From: Flavobacteriaceae bacterium CG2_30_34_30
Lineage (GTDB): Bacteria > Bacteroidota > Bacteroidia > Flavobacteriales > Flavobacteriaceae
DNA length: 32,262 nucleotides
NCBI GenBank assembly: GCA_001873105.1
Contig: MNYN01000081.1
Span: 1 to 32,262, forward strand
Direction: 5' to 3'
Shown here: in pieces, positions 9,561 through 15,821 of the stretch
Layout: each line of letters begins with the position of its first letter
Position numbering within the stretch: position 1 is the stretch's first letter
Translations under genes and position numbers: made by a program
Notes under the pieces: model-generated
Database searches by the model: none
What the model saw: the letters and a program-made list of their open reading frames with translations, nothing else
Told to the model about the DNA's origin: nothing

Positions 9561-10699
9561 TGTATTTAAATCAAATTCAAAAATCCATCAACAAATCCAT
9601 TGCCATGGTATTACTAACAGTTTTTTTTCTAACTGAAGCATACGGAAAAATAGTACATAGGTATTTCTATGATAAATCAGATATAGCGAAATATATCAAA
9701 CTTGTCGTATTGTTATTCCTTATTGCTGCTTGTTTGAGGTATTTAAGACAATTCAAATTAATAGGTTTATTGTTTGTGGTATTTTTAGTGGGTCAACTCA
9801 CGATTAGCAATGGATTTCAAAATGAAATTATTGTCGTTTTTGCAAAATTTTTATTTCCCCTTTTTATATTTTTATATTTTAATAATAATTTAGAGTCATC
9901 AAACAACAAGGAATTGTTGTTTAAAACCTTTGAATGGTTAATGGTGATAAATTCTGTTTTAATGCTTATTGGAATCCTTCTCTCAATTAAACTTTTTAAA
10001 ACTTATCAAGGCAGCAGATTTGGATACAATGGAGCCTTTTATGCGGCATCAACAGGAAGCTATGCATACATCATTACCCTAATGTACTTTCTTTTAAGAT
10101 ACAAAGAAAAGGTTATTAAAAATTGGAAATTCATTCTCATTTTTATTTCCTGCATTTTTATAGGAACAAAAGCGGTTTATCTAGCTATGGCATTTACCAT
10201 AGTTTATATTATTATTATTTCAAAAATTCCATTTAAAAAAACGTTACTAGCAGTTGCATCATTGAGTGAGTTGTTACTAGCGTATTATTTTTTTTTCCAT
10301 TTTGGTATTTTTAATACCATTAGGCAAAAAGAAAGTCTTTTTACTGCGTTGATGTCTTACCGAGATGAACAGTTTTGGGAAATAACATTGCCATATATTA
10401 AAGAAAATTGGAGTTGGATCAATTACTTAATTGGTGGGGTCACTGATTTTGATCTTCGCTCACAAATGGATTTAATTGATGTGTTTTTCTTCTGGGGAAT
10501 TTTAGGCGGGGCTCTTTATTTGTATTTGTTTTTTAGGCTTTTTTTACCATTCAAAATGAATAGTACTAGTTGGGTTTTTATTTCCTTTTTAGCTTTTATT
10601 GTGCTTTTGGCGGGTAACTTTTTTGTGTATTCGTTTGTGGCTTTGTTTTTAGTTGTTTTGAAACTAATCCTTCAAGATAAAAACAATATAAAATTATAA
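9557..10699 (+). CDS. O-antigen polymerase-like membrane protein (third of three)
   Basis: A 380-residue membrane protein with about ten hydrophobic segments. A loop after residue 265 holds SYRDEQFWEITLPYI and then YLIGGVTDFD, followed by QMDLIDVFFFWGILGG. That ending matches the EIDILDIFFAYGLIG of the gene at 7055 in spacing and character, so the two look like distant members of the same Wzy-like family. It starts inside the stop codon of the previous gene (ATGA overlap). A Wzy polymerase role is likely, but with two candidates in the operon it is unclear which polymerises the main chain. Confidence 0.7.
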   Translation: MMYLNQIQKSINKSIAMVLLTVFFLTEAYGKIVHRYFYDKSDIAKYIKLVVLLFLIAACLRYLRQFKLIGLLFVVFLVGQLTISNGFQNEIIVVFAKFLFPLFIFLYFNNNLESSNNKELLFKTFEWLMVINSVLMLIGILLSIKLFKTYQGSRFGYNGAFYAASTGSYAYIITLMYFLLRYKEKVIKNWKFILIFISCIFIGTKAVYLAMAFTIVYIIIISKIPFKKTLLAVASLSELLLAYYFFFHFGIFNTIRQKESLFTALMSYRDEQFWEITLPYIKENWSWINYLIGGVTDFDLRSQMDLIDVFFFWGILGGALYLYLFFRLFLPFKMNSTSWVFISFLAFIVLLAGNFFVYSFVALFLVVLKLILQDKNNIKL

Positions 10700-10782
10700 A
10701 TAAAATTTTATATATCGTAAACCTATAATCACAATTTACACCTAAAAACTTCAATTTAAAAAAATAAGCATATTTTTACAAA

Positions 10783-11508
10783 ATGAAAGTAGAATATTAC
10801 CATGTTTCAGAATTTCCGGGATGGGACAAATCGCCTAAATTATTATTAAACTTAATACAAGAGTTTAACGCTCAAAAAGTCTTAGAAATTGGCTCTGGTG
10901 CAAATCCAACGTTAGATCCGGAAAAGGTAACTGCTTTAAAAATTAAATACACAACAAATGATTTGTCCGCTGAAGAACTAGCTAAAGCTTCTTCGGTTTT
11001 TTCAACTTGGAATGCAAATTTATGCACTCTGCAAATTGCAGAAATTCATAGGGAAAGATACCAACTTATTTTTAGCCGCATGGTTAACGAGCACATCAAA
11101 GACGGAAAAACTTACTATAAAAATATTTACGATTTATTAGAACCGGGAGGTATTACTGCACACTGTTTTTCTACGCTATATACACTTCCGTTTTTGGTTA
11201 ATAAATTATTTCCGGAAAGAATTACTGATAAGCTTTTAAACCTTTTTAGCCCTCGGGATCGATTTAAACACGAAAAATTTCCTGCATACTACAGTTGGAG
11301 CCGCGGCCCCTCTCCCAAATCAATTAGACGTTTTAAATCGCTTGGTTTTGAGGTTATTGATTATGTGGGCTATTTTGGTCACGGGTATTATAAAAAAAGA
11401 TTCCCCTTTTTAGACCTTTTGGAACAAACTAAAGCCAAATGGCTAGTTAAAAACCCGATACCTTGTTTTACTAGCTATGCCTATGTAATATTAAGAAAAA
11501 TAGATTAA
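10783..11508 (+). CDS. Class I SAM-dependent methyltransferase
   Basis: A 241-residue soluble protein with a Rossmann-type SAM-binding fold. Motif I is KVLEIGSGANP (32-42), and a later acidic position (TNDLSAEEL) suits binding of the SAM ribose. It has FSRMVNEHIKDG and LLEPGG, the usual post-motif strands of class I methyltransferases. The C-terminal third has a basic, aromatic patch (SWSRGPSPKSIRRF) as seen in glycan-locus methyltransferases. It lies 83 bases after the polymerase trio on the same strand and before a terminator-like hairpin, so it probably ends that operon. A role in O-methylating a sugar or capping the chain is inferred from context only. Confidence 0.8.
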   Translation: MKVEYYHVSEFPGWDKSPKLLLNLIQEFNAQKVLEIGSGANPTLDPEKVTALKIKYTTNDLSAEELAKASSVFSTWNANLCTLQIAEIHRERYQLIFSRMVNEHIKDGKTYYKNIYDLLEPGGITAHCFSTLYTLPFLVNKLFPERITDKLLNLFSPRDRFKHEKFPAYYSWSRGPSPKSIRRFKSLGFEVIDYVGYFGHGYYKKRFPFLDLLEQTKAKWLVKNPIPCFTSYAYVILRKID

Positions 11509-11552
11509 AAGAAACTAAATGAAACATATAATCTTAAATTTTATGTTTTATT

Positions 11553-11582
11553 AAATAGAGGGTTTATTTGTTCTATTTTTTA
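11553..11582 (+). terminator. Hairpin with T run after the methyltransferase gene
   Basis: AAATAGA at 11553-11559 pairs with TCTATTT at 11572-11578, and a T run follows. The stem is AT-only apart from one G-C pair, so it is a weak candidate, but its place 44 bases after the stop suits an operon end. Confidence 0.4.
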
Positions 11583-11631
11583 ATTAAAAACCTTTAATTA
11601 AATTATCTTTTCATATCTCCCCAATTACCCC

Positions 11632-11639
11632 TACTTTTG
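11632..11639 (+). promoter_or_regulatory. Bacteroidota -7 box upstream of wecG
   Basis: TACTTTTG matches TAnnTTTG exactly and lies 23 bases before the wecG start. At the expected -33 position (11609-11612) stands TTTC, one change from TTTG. This probably starts a new transcript after the assembly operon. Confidence 0.6.
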
Positions 11640-11662
11640 CCACCATATTTAGCGAGCGAGCT

Positions 11663-12403
11663 ATGAGCCCTAAAATCGATTTATTAAAAACACACATACA
11701 TAATCTTTCCATGCAGGAAACTCTTGCGTTGGTAGAAAATGCCATCGTTGAGAATAGGCAAGTGCATCACATGGTGGTAAATGCCGGTAAATTGGTTTCC
11801 ATTCAAAAAAATAACGAGCTACTAGAAAGCGTTAATAGTGCTGATATCATCAATGCCGATGGACAAGCTGTGGTTTGGGCATCAAAATTTTTAGGCGTTC
11901 CTCTTAAAGAACGTGTAGCAGGCATCGACCTTATGGAAAACCTCGTGGAGTTGGCTCATAAAAAGAAGTTTAAAATATATTTACTGGGGGCCAATGAAGA
12001 AGTGGTTTCAAAGTTGGTAACTATTTATAAGGAAAAATACAGCTCAAACCTTATAGCGGGTTATAGAAACGGCTATTTTTCAGAAGAACAAGAATACGAA
12101 ATTGTTACCGATATTGTTACGTCTAAAGCTCAAATGCTTTTTGTAGCCATCACCTCTCCTAAAAAGGAAAACTTTCTTCACAAGCATAAAACAGCACTTT
12201 CTTCTGTAAACTTCATCATGGGCGTAGGCGGCAGCTTTGACGTGTTTGCCGGCAAAACAAAACGCGCACCACTCTGGATACAAAAAATTGGGATGGAATG
12301 GTTTTACCGCTTTCTACAAGAACCCAAAAGAATGTGGAAAAGATACCTCGTAGGCAACACAAAATTCTTATTTTTGGTACTTAAAGAAAAATTCAGGAAA
12401 TAA
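11663..12403 (+). CDS. wecG: WecG/TagA/CpsF family glycosyltransferase (GT26)
   Basis: A 246-residue peripheral membrane glycosyltransferase. Family marks in order: VVNAGKLV (38-45), SADIINADGQAVVWASK (59-75), AGIDLM (86-91), SPKKENF (165-171) and GVGGSFDVFAGKTKRAP (187-203), ending with the basic, aromatic tail PKRMWKRYL. GT26 enzymes add ManNAc, ManNAcA or a related sugar to the undecaprenyl-PP-linked first sugar. With a wecC-type dehydrogenase at the start of the window, ManNAcA transfer is a reasonable guess, but TagA- or CpsF-like donors are not excluded. Its last 26 codons and downstream region are copied twice more, at 13306 and 14217, around two toxin-antitoxin modules. Confidence 0.85.
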   Translation: MSPKIDLLKTHIHNLSMQETLALVENAIVENRQVHHMVVNAGKLVSIQKNNELLESVNSADIINADGQAVVWASKFLGVPLKERVAGIDLMENLVELAHKKKFKIYLLGANEEVVSKLVTIYKEKYSSNLIAGYRNGYFSEEQEYEIVTDIVTSKAQMLFVAITSPKKENFLHKHKTALSSVNFIMGVGGSFDVFAGKTKRAPLWIQKIGMEWFYRFLQEPKRMWKRYLVGNTKFLFLVLKEKFRK

Positions 12404-12425
12404 AAATCGAATTTTTTCCGATTTT
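12403..12425 (+). terminator. Hairpin after wecG
   Basis: AAAATCG (12403-12409) pairs with CGATTTT (12419-12425) over a T-rich loop, starting at the wecG stop codon. The same hairpin follows copy C at 14297-14319. No long T run follows, but a short stem ending in TTTT directly after a stop fits a terminator. Confidence 0.5.
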
Positions 12426-12440
12426 ACTTTAAAAATCCCA

Positions 12441-12485
12441 TTGTGCACTTTGTGTAAACACCTTGTGCCCTTTGTGGTTAAAAGC
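12441..12485. repeat. CTTTGTG-type intergenic repeat
   Basis: Imperfect short repeats read ACTTTGTG, CCTTGTG and CCTTTGTGGTTAAA in close succession. A near copy follows wecG copy C at 14335-14379. The pattern looks like a dispersed extragenic repeat, but only these two copies are visible here and both belong to the larger duplication. Confidence 0.45.
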
Positions 12486-12562
12486 ACAGTTTGCAAACTC
12501 AGTTGTCTTTGATGTTATACCATTTTAACTTCTTAATGCCGCTAAGGTATTTCTTTAAAGTA

Positions 12563-12622
12563 TAATACCAATTGTGATTTTAAAGAGCATTTATGCGACA
12601 TTTAAAATCACAATCGGTATTA
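12563..12622. repeat. 60-bp inverted-repeat element (MITE-like or large hairpin)
   Basis: A 22-base arm at 12563-12584 (starting TAATACCAATTGTG) is the reverse complement of 12601-12622 (ending CAATCGGTATTA) with one mismatch, around a 16-base loop. It lies in a segment present in wecG repeat copy A but absent from the matching place in copy C, so it looks inserted. It encodes nothing. Confidence 0.7.
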
Positions 12623-12696
12623 ATCGGGAATTTAAATAATGAGAGACCTCTCAAGTAAAATTTGGTGCGGGGTTAAGGGTATGAAGTTTTCATTTT

Positions 12697-12999
12697 TTAT
12701 AAATCCTTTTTTAGTTTTTTTGGATGTTGCCTGGTGTCAAAAACAGTAACAATATAAATTCGTGTAGAATTAAAGCGATAAAACAATGTTGTCTGTTTTG
12801 TAATAACACATTTTCTTAAACCTTTGATTTTTTTTGATTCCGGAAATATTTCAGGTTGTTTTTCTAGGACAGCAATGGAGTCGTTTAACCTTTCAATAAA
12901 TTCATTTTTAACCTTTAAAGACCACTTTTTAACAAGATAATCAAAAAGTTTTTCCAGTTTGTTTTCGGCCGTTTTTGTGACTACAACTTTTCTTTTCAA
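12697..12999 (-). CDS. RelE/ParE-family toxin
   Basis: A 100-residue basic protein. It starts with the ParE-like strand and helix (KVVVTKTAENKLEKLFDYL), continues through EKQPEIFPESKKIKGLRKC, and ends with TLFYRFNSTRIYIVTVFDTR, the last two strands of the RelE/ParE fold with a Tyr and a basic residue near the end. Members either cleave mRNA at the ribosome (RelE) or poison gyrase (ParE); the sequence does not decide which. It begins with TTG, directly after the stop codon of the upstream antitoxin, so it depends on coupled translation. The module sits between copies A and B of the wecG tail and is transcribed against wecG and ugd. Confidence 0.8.
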   Translation of the reverse strand: MKRKVVVTKTAENKLEKLFDYLVKKWSLKVKNEFIERLNDSIAVLEKQPEIFPESKKIKGLRKCVITKQTTLFYRFNSTRIYIVTVFDTRQHPKKLKKDL

Positions 13000-13221
13000 T
13001 TATCTGTGTTTTTGAATAAAAGTTTTGTAGGCTATAACTTCACCATTTTTTATTTCCATCAAAGCTTTTTCAATTTCCTCTCTTTGTTCAGGCATTAAGT
13101 CATCCCAAAAATCCGTTGCATTTTCTTTTTTAAAGATTTTTTTTATAGAATCAATTATTTTGGGGTTTTCAGTTTCCAAAAGCATTTTAGCTAATTGTAT
13201 TTTCTCTGCCTGAATATTCAT
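13000..13221 (-). CDS. Antitoxin of the RelE/ParE module
   Basis: A 73-residue acidic, mostly helical protein (MNIQAEKIQLAKMLLETE and then DFWDDLMPEQREEIEKAL). This type of small protein commonly stands in front of RelE/ParE toxins in Bacteroidota, with the N-terminal part probably binding DNA or dimerising and the C-terminal part wrapping the toxin. I chose the ATG at 13221; a TTG at 13251 would add ten residues but overlaps the likely -7 box at 13240-13247. It abuts the toxin with no gap. No known DNA-binding fold is clear, so its name rests on its partner. Confidence 0.75.
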   Translation of the reverse strand: MNIQAEKIQLAKMLLETENPKIIDSIKKIFKKENATDFWDDLMPEQREEIEKALMEIKNGEVIAYKTFIQKHR

Positions 13222-13239
13222 TACACTTCTATTTTTAAT

Positions 13240-13247
13240 CAAAAATA
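13240..13247 (-). promoter_or_regulatory. -7 box of the RelE/ParE module
   Basis: On the minus strand TATTTTTG matches TAnnTTTG and ends 18 bases before the antitoxin ATG. No clear TTTG lies at -33. The same octamer stands before the second module (14117-14124). Confidence 0.5.
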
Positions 13248-13305
13248 ACAATTAAAGCTTAAAATTGAATTAAGAAACTTACTTTTTAATAAATATCATC
13301 TGAAT

Positions 13306-13390
13306 AAGAAACCAAAAGAATGTGAAAAAGATACTTCGTAGGCAACACAAAATTCTTATTTTTGGTGCTTAAGGAAAAATTCAAAAGGTA
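13306..13390 (+). repeat. wecG 3'-end repeat, copy B (degenerate)
   Basis: This stretch repeats the wecG tail from the AAGAA..CCAAAAG before codon PKRMW through LKEKF, with scattered changes and a one-base deletion near its start. It lacks the terminator hairpin and the CTTTGTG part. It separates the RelE/ParE module from the PIN module and is noncoding. Confidence 0.85.
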
Positions 13391-13425
13391 ATTATAAGTC
13401 ACTTTTAAGCCGCTTTTTTTAAACG

Positions 13426-13857
13426 TTAATCCTCATTTCTCTCTTTCATTTTCAAGAAATTTAAAGGTGTCATAACTGCAATATTCGAGTTTTTATAATC
13501 TTTTGTATTTCGAGTAATTATGGCATCTAATCCACCAACAGTCAATGCTGATGAATATTGAATAGAATCTTCATAATCTGAAAAGTCATTTCTTAAGGCT
13601 TGTAGTATTTCTTTTCTCGTTGTTCCGATAATTTCAGTCATTTCAGTAAGTGTTTCTACCACTTCAAGCGTCTTTTTATGACCTAAAAACCTTCTTACGA
13701 TATAGTAAATGTTATTGATACTAACAGCAGACAAATATAAGATAACCCTTCCTTTTTCATTAAGTTCAAAAAGTTCGCTAGCAGAGTTTGCGTGAGGGGC
13801 TCTATCCGTAAAAAAATCAATAACTACGTCTGAATCTATAAACAGTTTAAACACCAT
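13426..13857 (-). CDS. PIN-domain toxin (VapC-like)
   Basis: A 143-residue protein with the PIN nuclease layout. The first acidic motif is FIDSDVVIDFF (5-15) with Asp8 and Asp10. A central acidic part follows, and near the C-terminus come DYEDSIQYSSAL and LDAIITRNTKDY, which supply the remaining metal-binding acidic residues. VapC toxins are Mg-dependent ribonucleases, often cutting tRNA or rRNA. The ATG start overlaps the antitoxin gene by 11 bases, so the two are translationally coupled. The module lies between wecG tail copies B and C. Naming as VapC is by fold; the target RNA is unknown. Confidence 0.85.
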   Translation of the reverse strand: MVFKLFIDSDVVIDFFTDRAPHANSASELFELNEKGRVILYLSAVSINNIYYIVRRFLGHKKTLEVVETLTEMTEIIGTTRKEILQALRNDFSDYEDSIQYSSALTVGGLDAIITRNTKDYKNSNIAVMTPLNFLKMKERNED

Positions 13858-14101
13858 ATTTTTTTGATAATTCTTCAGTTAAAACTTGTTTGTAATCAAA
13901 GTTTTTATCTGTTTTAATAATTCCTCGAAGTTTTCTAACCTTTGGAGAAAGCTCTTTTGGTATATTTTTTCTTCGGTTTACAGTTATAAGTTTGAAGTAA
14001 TTTTCAACCATTTCAGAAAGGCTTTGCCCCTTTTCTTTGGCATACTTTTTAGCGGTTTCTATAACCTCTTTTTCTATTGTCAATGTCAACTTAGTGTTCA
14101 T
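13847..14101 (-). CDS. Antitoxin of the PIN module (DUF6364-like)
   Basis: An 84-residue protein that opens with MNTKLTLTIEKEVIETAKKYAKEKGQS, split here as a beta strand (KLTLTI) and two helices. That is the ribbon-helix-helix layout of many antitoxins, and the region SLSEMVENYFK is typical of DUF6364-family partners of PIN toxins. The N-terminal part should bind the module's operator and the charged C-terminal tail should block VapC. I chose the ATG at 14101; a TTG six codons upstream is possible but lies in the promoter. A palindrome at 14135-14147 is a good operator candidate. Confidence 0.8.
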   Translation of the reverse strand: MNTKLTLTIEKEVIETAKKYAKEKGQSLSEMVENYFKLITVNRRKNIPKELSPKVRKLRGIIKTDKNFDYKQVLTEELSKKYGV

Positions 14102-14116
14102 TGGTTCATTTTTGTT

Positions 14117-14124
14117 CAAAAATA
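14117..14124 (-). promoter_or_regulatory. -7 box of the PIN module
   Basis: TATTTTTG on the minus strand, 15 bases before the antitoxin ATG, matches TAnnTTTG. The palindrome at 14135-14147 would cover the region just upstream and overlap the -33 zone. Confidence 0.5.
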
Positions 14125-14134
14125 CGTGTTTGTT

Positions 14135-14147
14135 TTGTAATTTACAA
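14135..14147. promoter_or_regulatory. Candidate operator palindrome of the PIN module
   Basis: TTGTAA-T-TTACAA is a perfect inverted repeat with one central base, upstream of the -7 box. It is flanked by two direct repeats, ACGTGTTTGTTTTGTAA (14124-14140) and ACGTGTTTTATTGTAA (14149-14164). Ribbon-helix-helix antitoxins commonly bind such paired short sites; binding here is inferred. Confidence 0.45.
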
Positions 14148-14216
14148 CACGTGTTTTATTGTAAAATGGGAGCTAACTTTTCAATAAATTTATTTTTAAA
14201 AATTACAGACTTAATA

Positions 14217-14381
14217 CCCAAAAGAATGTGGAAAAGATACCTCGTAGGCAACACAAAATTCTTATTTTTGGTGCTTAAAGAAAAATTCAAAAAATAAAAA
14301 TCGAATTTTTTCCGATTTTACTTTAAATACCTCATTGTGCACTTTGTGTTAAAATCTTGTGACCTTTGTGGTTAAAAGCAC
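14217..14381 (+). repeat. wecG 3'-end repeat, copy C
   Basis: From CCCAAAAG on, this repeats the last 26 codons of wecG nearly unchanged (it still reads PKRMWKRYLVGNTKF and differs from wecG at one residue, K for R before the final K), then the hairpin at 14297-14319 and the CTTTGTG stretch at 14335-14379. The likeness to the region after wecG resumes at the ATCGGGAATTTAAA segment leading up to ugd. It has no start codon, so it is a gene tail, not a gene. Confidence 0.88.
14297..14319 (+). terminator. Hairpin of wecG repeat copy C
   Basis: AAAATCG (14297-14303) pairs with CGATTTT (14313-14319), the same hairpin as after wecG. It was carried along in the duplication and now lies 150 bases before ugd. 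Confidence 0.45.
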
Positions 14382-14470
14382 GGGTAGTTAACTAAATTGA
14401 CTTTGATGATAATCGGGAATTTAAACAAAGAGATATCGCCCCAATCAAACTTGGGGACGGACATAGGAAT

Positions 14471-15769
14471 ATGAAAATTACAGTAATAGGAACAGGTTAC
14501 GTAGGTCTAGTAACAGGCACATGCCTAGCAGAAACAGGAAACGAAGTGGTTTGCGTTGATATTGACGCAAACAAAGTACAACGCATGAAAAACGGAGAGG
14601 TTCCCATTTACGAACCTCATTTAGATTTGCTTTTTGAACGCAACATCAAAGCCGGACGCCTTAACTTTACCACCTCTTTAGATGAAGGTTTGGAGCACGG
14701 TGAAATCCTATTTCTTGCATTACCAACCCCTGAAGACGAGGACGGCTCTGCCGATTTGAGCTATGTGCTTGGTGTAGCAGACGAAATAGGAAAAAAAATA
14801 AAATCCTACAAAGTTATTGTGGACAAAAGCACTGTTCCTGTTGGCACTTCCGATAAAGTAAAAGAAACGATTGCAAAACATGCAACCTGCGAATTTGATG
14901 TGGTGTCAAATCCAGAATTTTTAAGGGAAGGATTTGCTGTGGACGATTTCTTAAAACCCGAAAGAATTGTGGTGGGATCCAGTAATGATAGAGCAACTGA
15001 TTTAATGAAAAAACTATATAGCCCCTTTGTGCGTTCTGGAAACCCCATTATTATTATGGACGAGCGTTCGGCAGAACTTACAAAATATGCGGCAAACGCC
15101 TTTTTAGCCACAAAAATTACCTTTATGAACGAGATTGCCAACTATTGTGAACTCGTAGGAGCTGATGTAGATAAAGTACGTATCGGTATGGGAACCGACT
15201 CTCGAATAGGGAAACGGTTTTTATTTCCGGGCATTGGTTATGGCGGCTCTTGTTTTCCGAAAGATGTGAAAGCGCTTCACAAATCAGGTAAAGATAAAAA
15301 TCACGACTTTCAAATTTTAAACGCCGTGTTGGAGATAAATAAAAAACAAAAAACCATCCTAATTCCAAAAATAGAAGCATATTTTCAAGGAAACTTAAAA
15401 GCTAAAAAAATCGCTATTTGGGGCTTGGCATTTAAGCCCGAAACCGACGATATACGTGAGGCACCTTCCTTAGAAATAATGGAAGCATTGATACGTAAAG
15501 GAGCAACCGTTTCAGCCTTTGATCCGGAAGCCATGCCTAATGTAGAAAAAAAATTAGGCAACCAAATTGAATTTGCTGCATCTATGTATAAGGCACTAGA
15601 AAATGCCGATGCATTGGTAATTTGTACAGAATGGAGTATTTTCAGAACGCCAAACTTTGAAATGATGAAGTCATTACTAAATAATCAAGTTATTTTTGAT
15701 GGTAGAAATCTATATGAAGTAAATGAAATTAAGGAACTTGGATTTGACTATTACTCTATTGGTCGATAA
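14471..15769 (+). CDS. ugd: UDP-glucose 6-dehydrogenase
   Basis: A 432-residue cytoplasmic enzyme that oxidises UDP-glucose twice with NAD to give UDP-glucuronate. The N-terminal Rossmann motif is GTGYVG (7-12) with Asp30 at the end of strand 2 for NAD. The central part has STVPVGT (120-126) and NPEFLREG (148-155), and the catalytic Cys261 is in YGGSCFPKDVKAL. The C-terminal UDP-binding domain has FKPETDDIREAPS. Length is normal. It is followed by the UDP-glucuronate decarboxylase gene, so much of its product is probably turned into UDP-xylose. The leader before it (14382-14470) shows no clear TAnnTTTG box. Confidence 0.95.
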   Translation: MKITVIGTGYVGLVTGTCLAETGNEVVCVDIDANKVQRMKNGEVPIYEPHLDLLFERNIKAGRLNFTTSLDEGLEHGEILFLALPTPEDEDGSADLSYVLGVADEIGKKIKSYKVIVDKSTVPVGTSDKVKETIAKHATCEFDVVSNPEFLREGFAVDDFLKPERIVVGSSNDRATDLMKKLYSPFVRSGNPIIIMDERSAELTKYAANAFLATKITFMNEIANYCELVGADVDKVRIGMGTDSRIGKRFLFPGIGYGGSCFPKDVKALHKSGKDKNHDFQILNAVLEINKKQKTILIPKIEAYFQGNLKAKKIAIWGLAFKPETDDIREAPSLEIMEALIRKGATVSAFDPEAMPNVEKKLGNQIEFAASMYKALENADALVICTEWSIFRTPNFEMMKSLLNNQVIFDGRNLYEVNEIKELGFDYYSIGR

Positions 15770-15791
15770 TAAACAATAATACAAATAAACC

Positions 15792-15810
15792 CCCTCTCCT
15801 GTGGAGAGGG
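15792..15810. repeat. CCCTCTCC hairpin repeat abutting the uxs start
   Basis: CCCTCTCC (15792-15799) pairs perfectly with GGAGAGGG (15803-15810) around TGT. The element continues as CTGGGGTGAGG and ends against the ATG at 15822. This GC-rich hairpin family looks like a dispersed intergenic repeat; its composition is unlike the AT-rich surroundings. Confidence 0.65.
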
Positions 15811-15821
15811 CTGGGGTGAGG

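Larger units (their letters stand above)
12327..12500 (+). repeat. wecG 3'-end repeat, copy A (within the intact gene and beyond)
   Basis: This is the parental copy of a direct repeat. It covers the last 26 codons of wecG, a terminator-like hairpin and a following CTTTGTG-rich stretch. Copy C at 14217 matches it closely; copy B at 13306 matches only the coding part. Weaker similarity to copy C resumes at 12622-12686 (ATCGGGAATTTAAA...), after an extra segment that holds an inverted-repeat element. Confidence 0.85.

Noticed and set aside
12563-12622. An insertion sequence end
   Set aside because: No transposase or part of one lies nearby and the unit is only 60 bases, so it is listed as a MITE-like inverted repeat.
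14037-14297. An 86-codon plus-strand ORF ending in the wecG-like tail
   Set aside because: Its first part is antisense to the PIN-module antitoxin; only the last 27 codons resemble a real protein, as a copied wecG tail with no start of its own.
12404-14470. A CRISPR array or integron made of the repeated segments
   Set aside because: There are only three unequal copies, two of them with coding remnants, spaced by toxin-antitoxin genes; there is no short regular repeat, no cas gene and no integrase.
15801-15821. GTG start for the UDP-xylose synthase, adding seven residues
   Set aside because: These codons lie in the hairpin repeat; the ATG at 15822 begins the conserved protein and has GGTGAGG in front.
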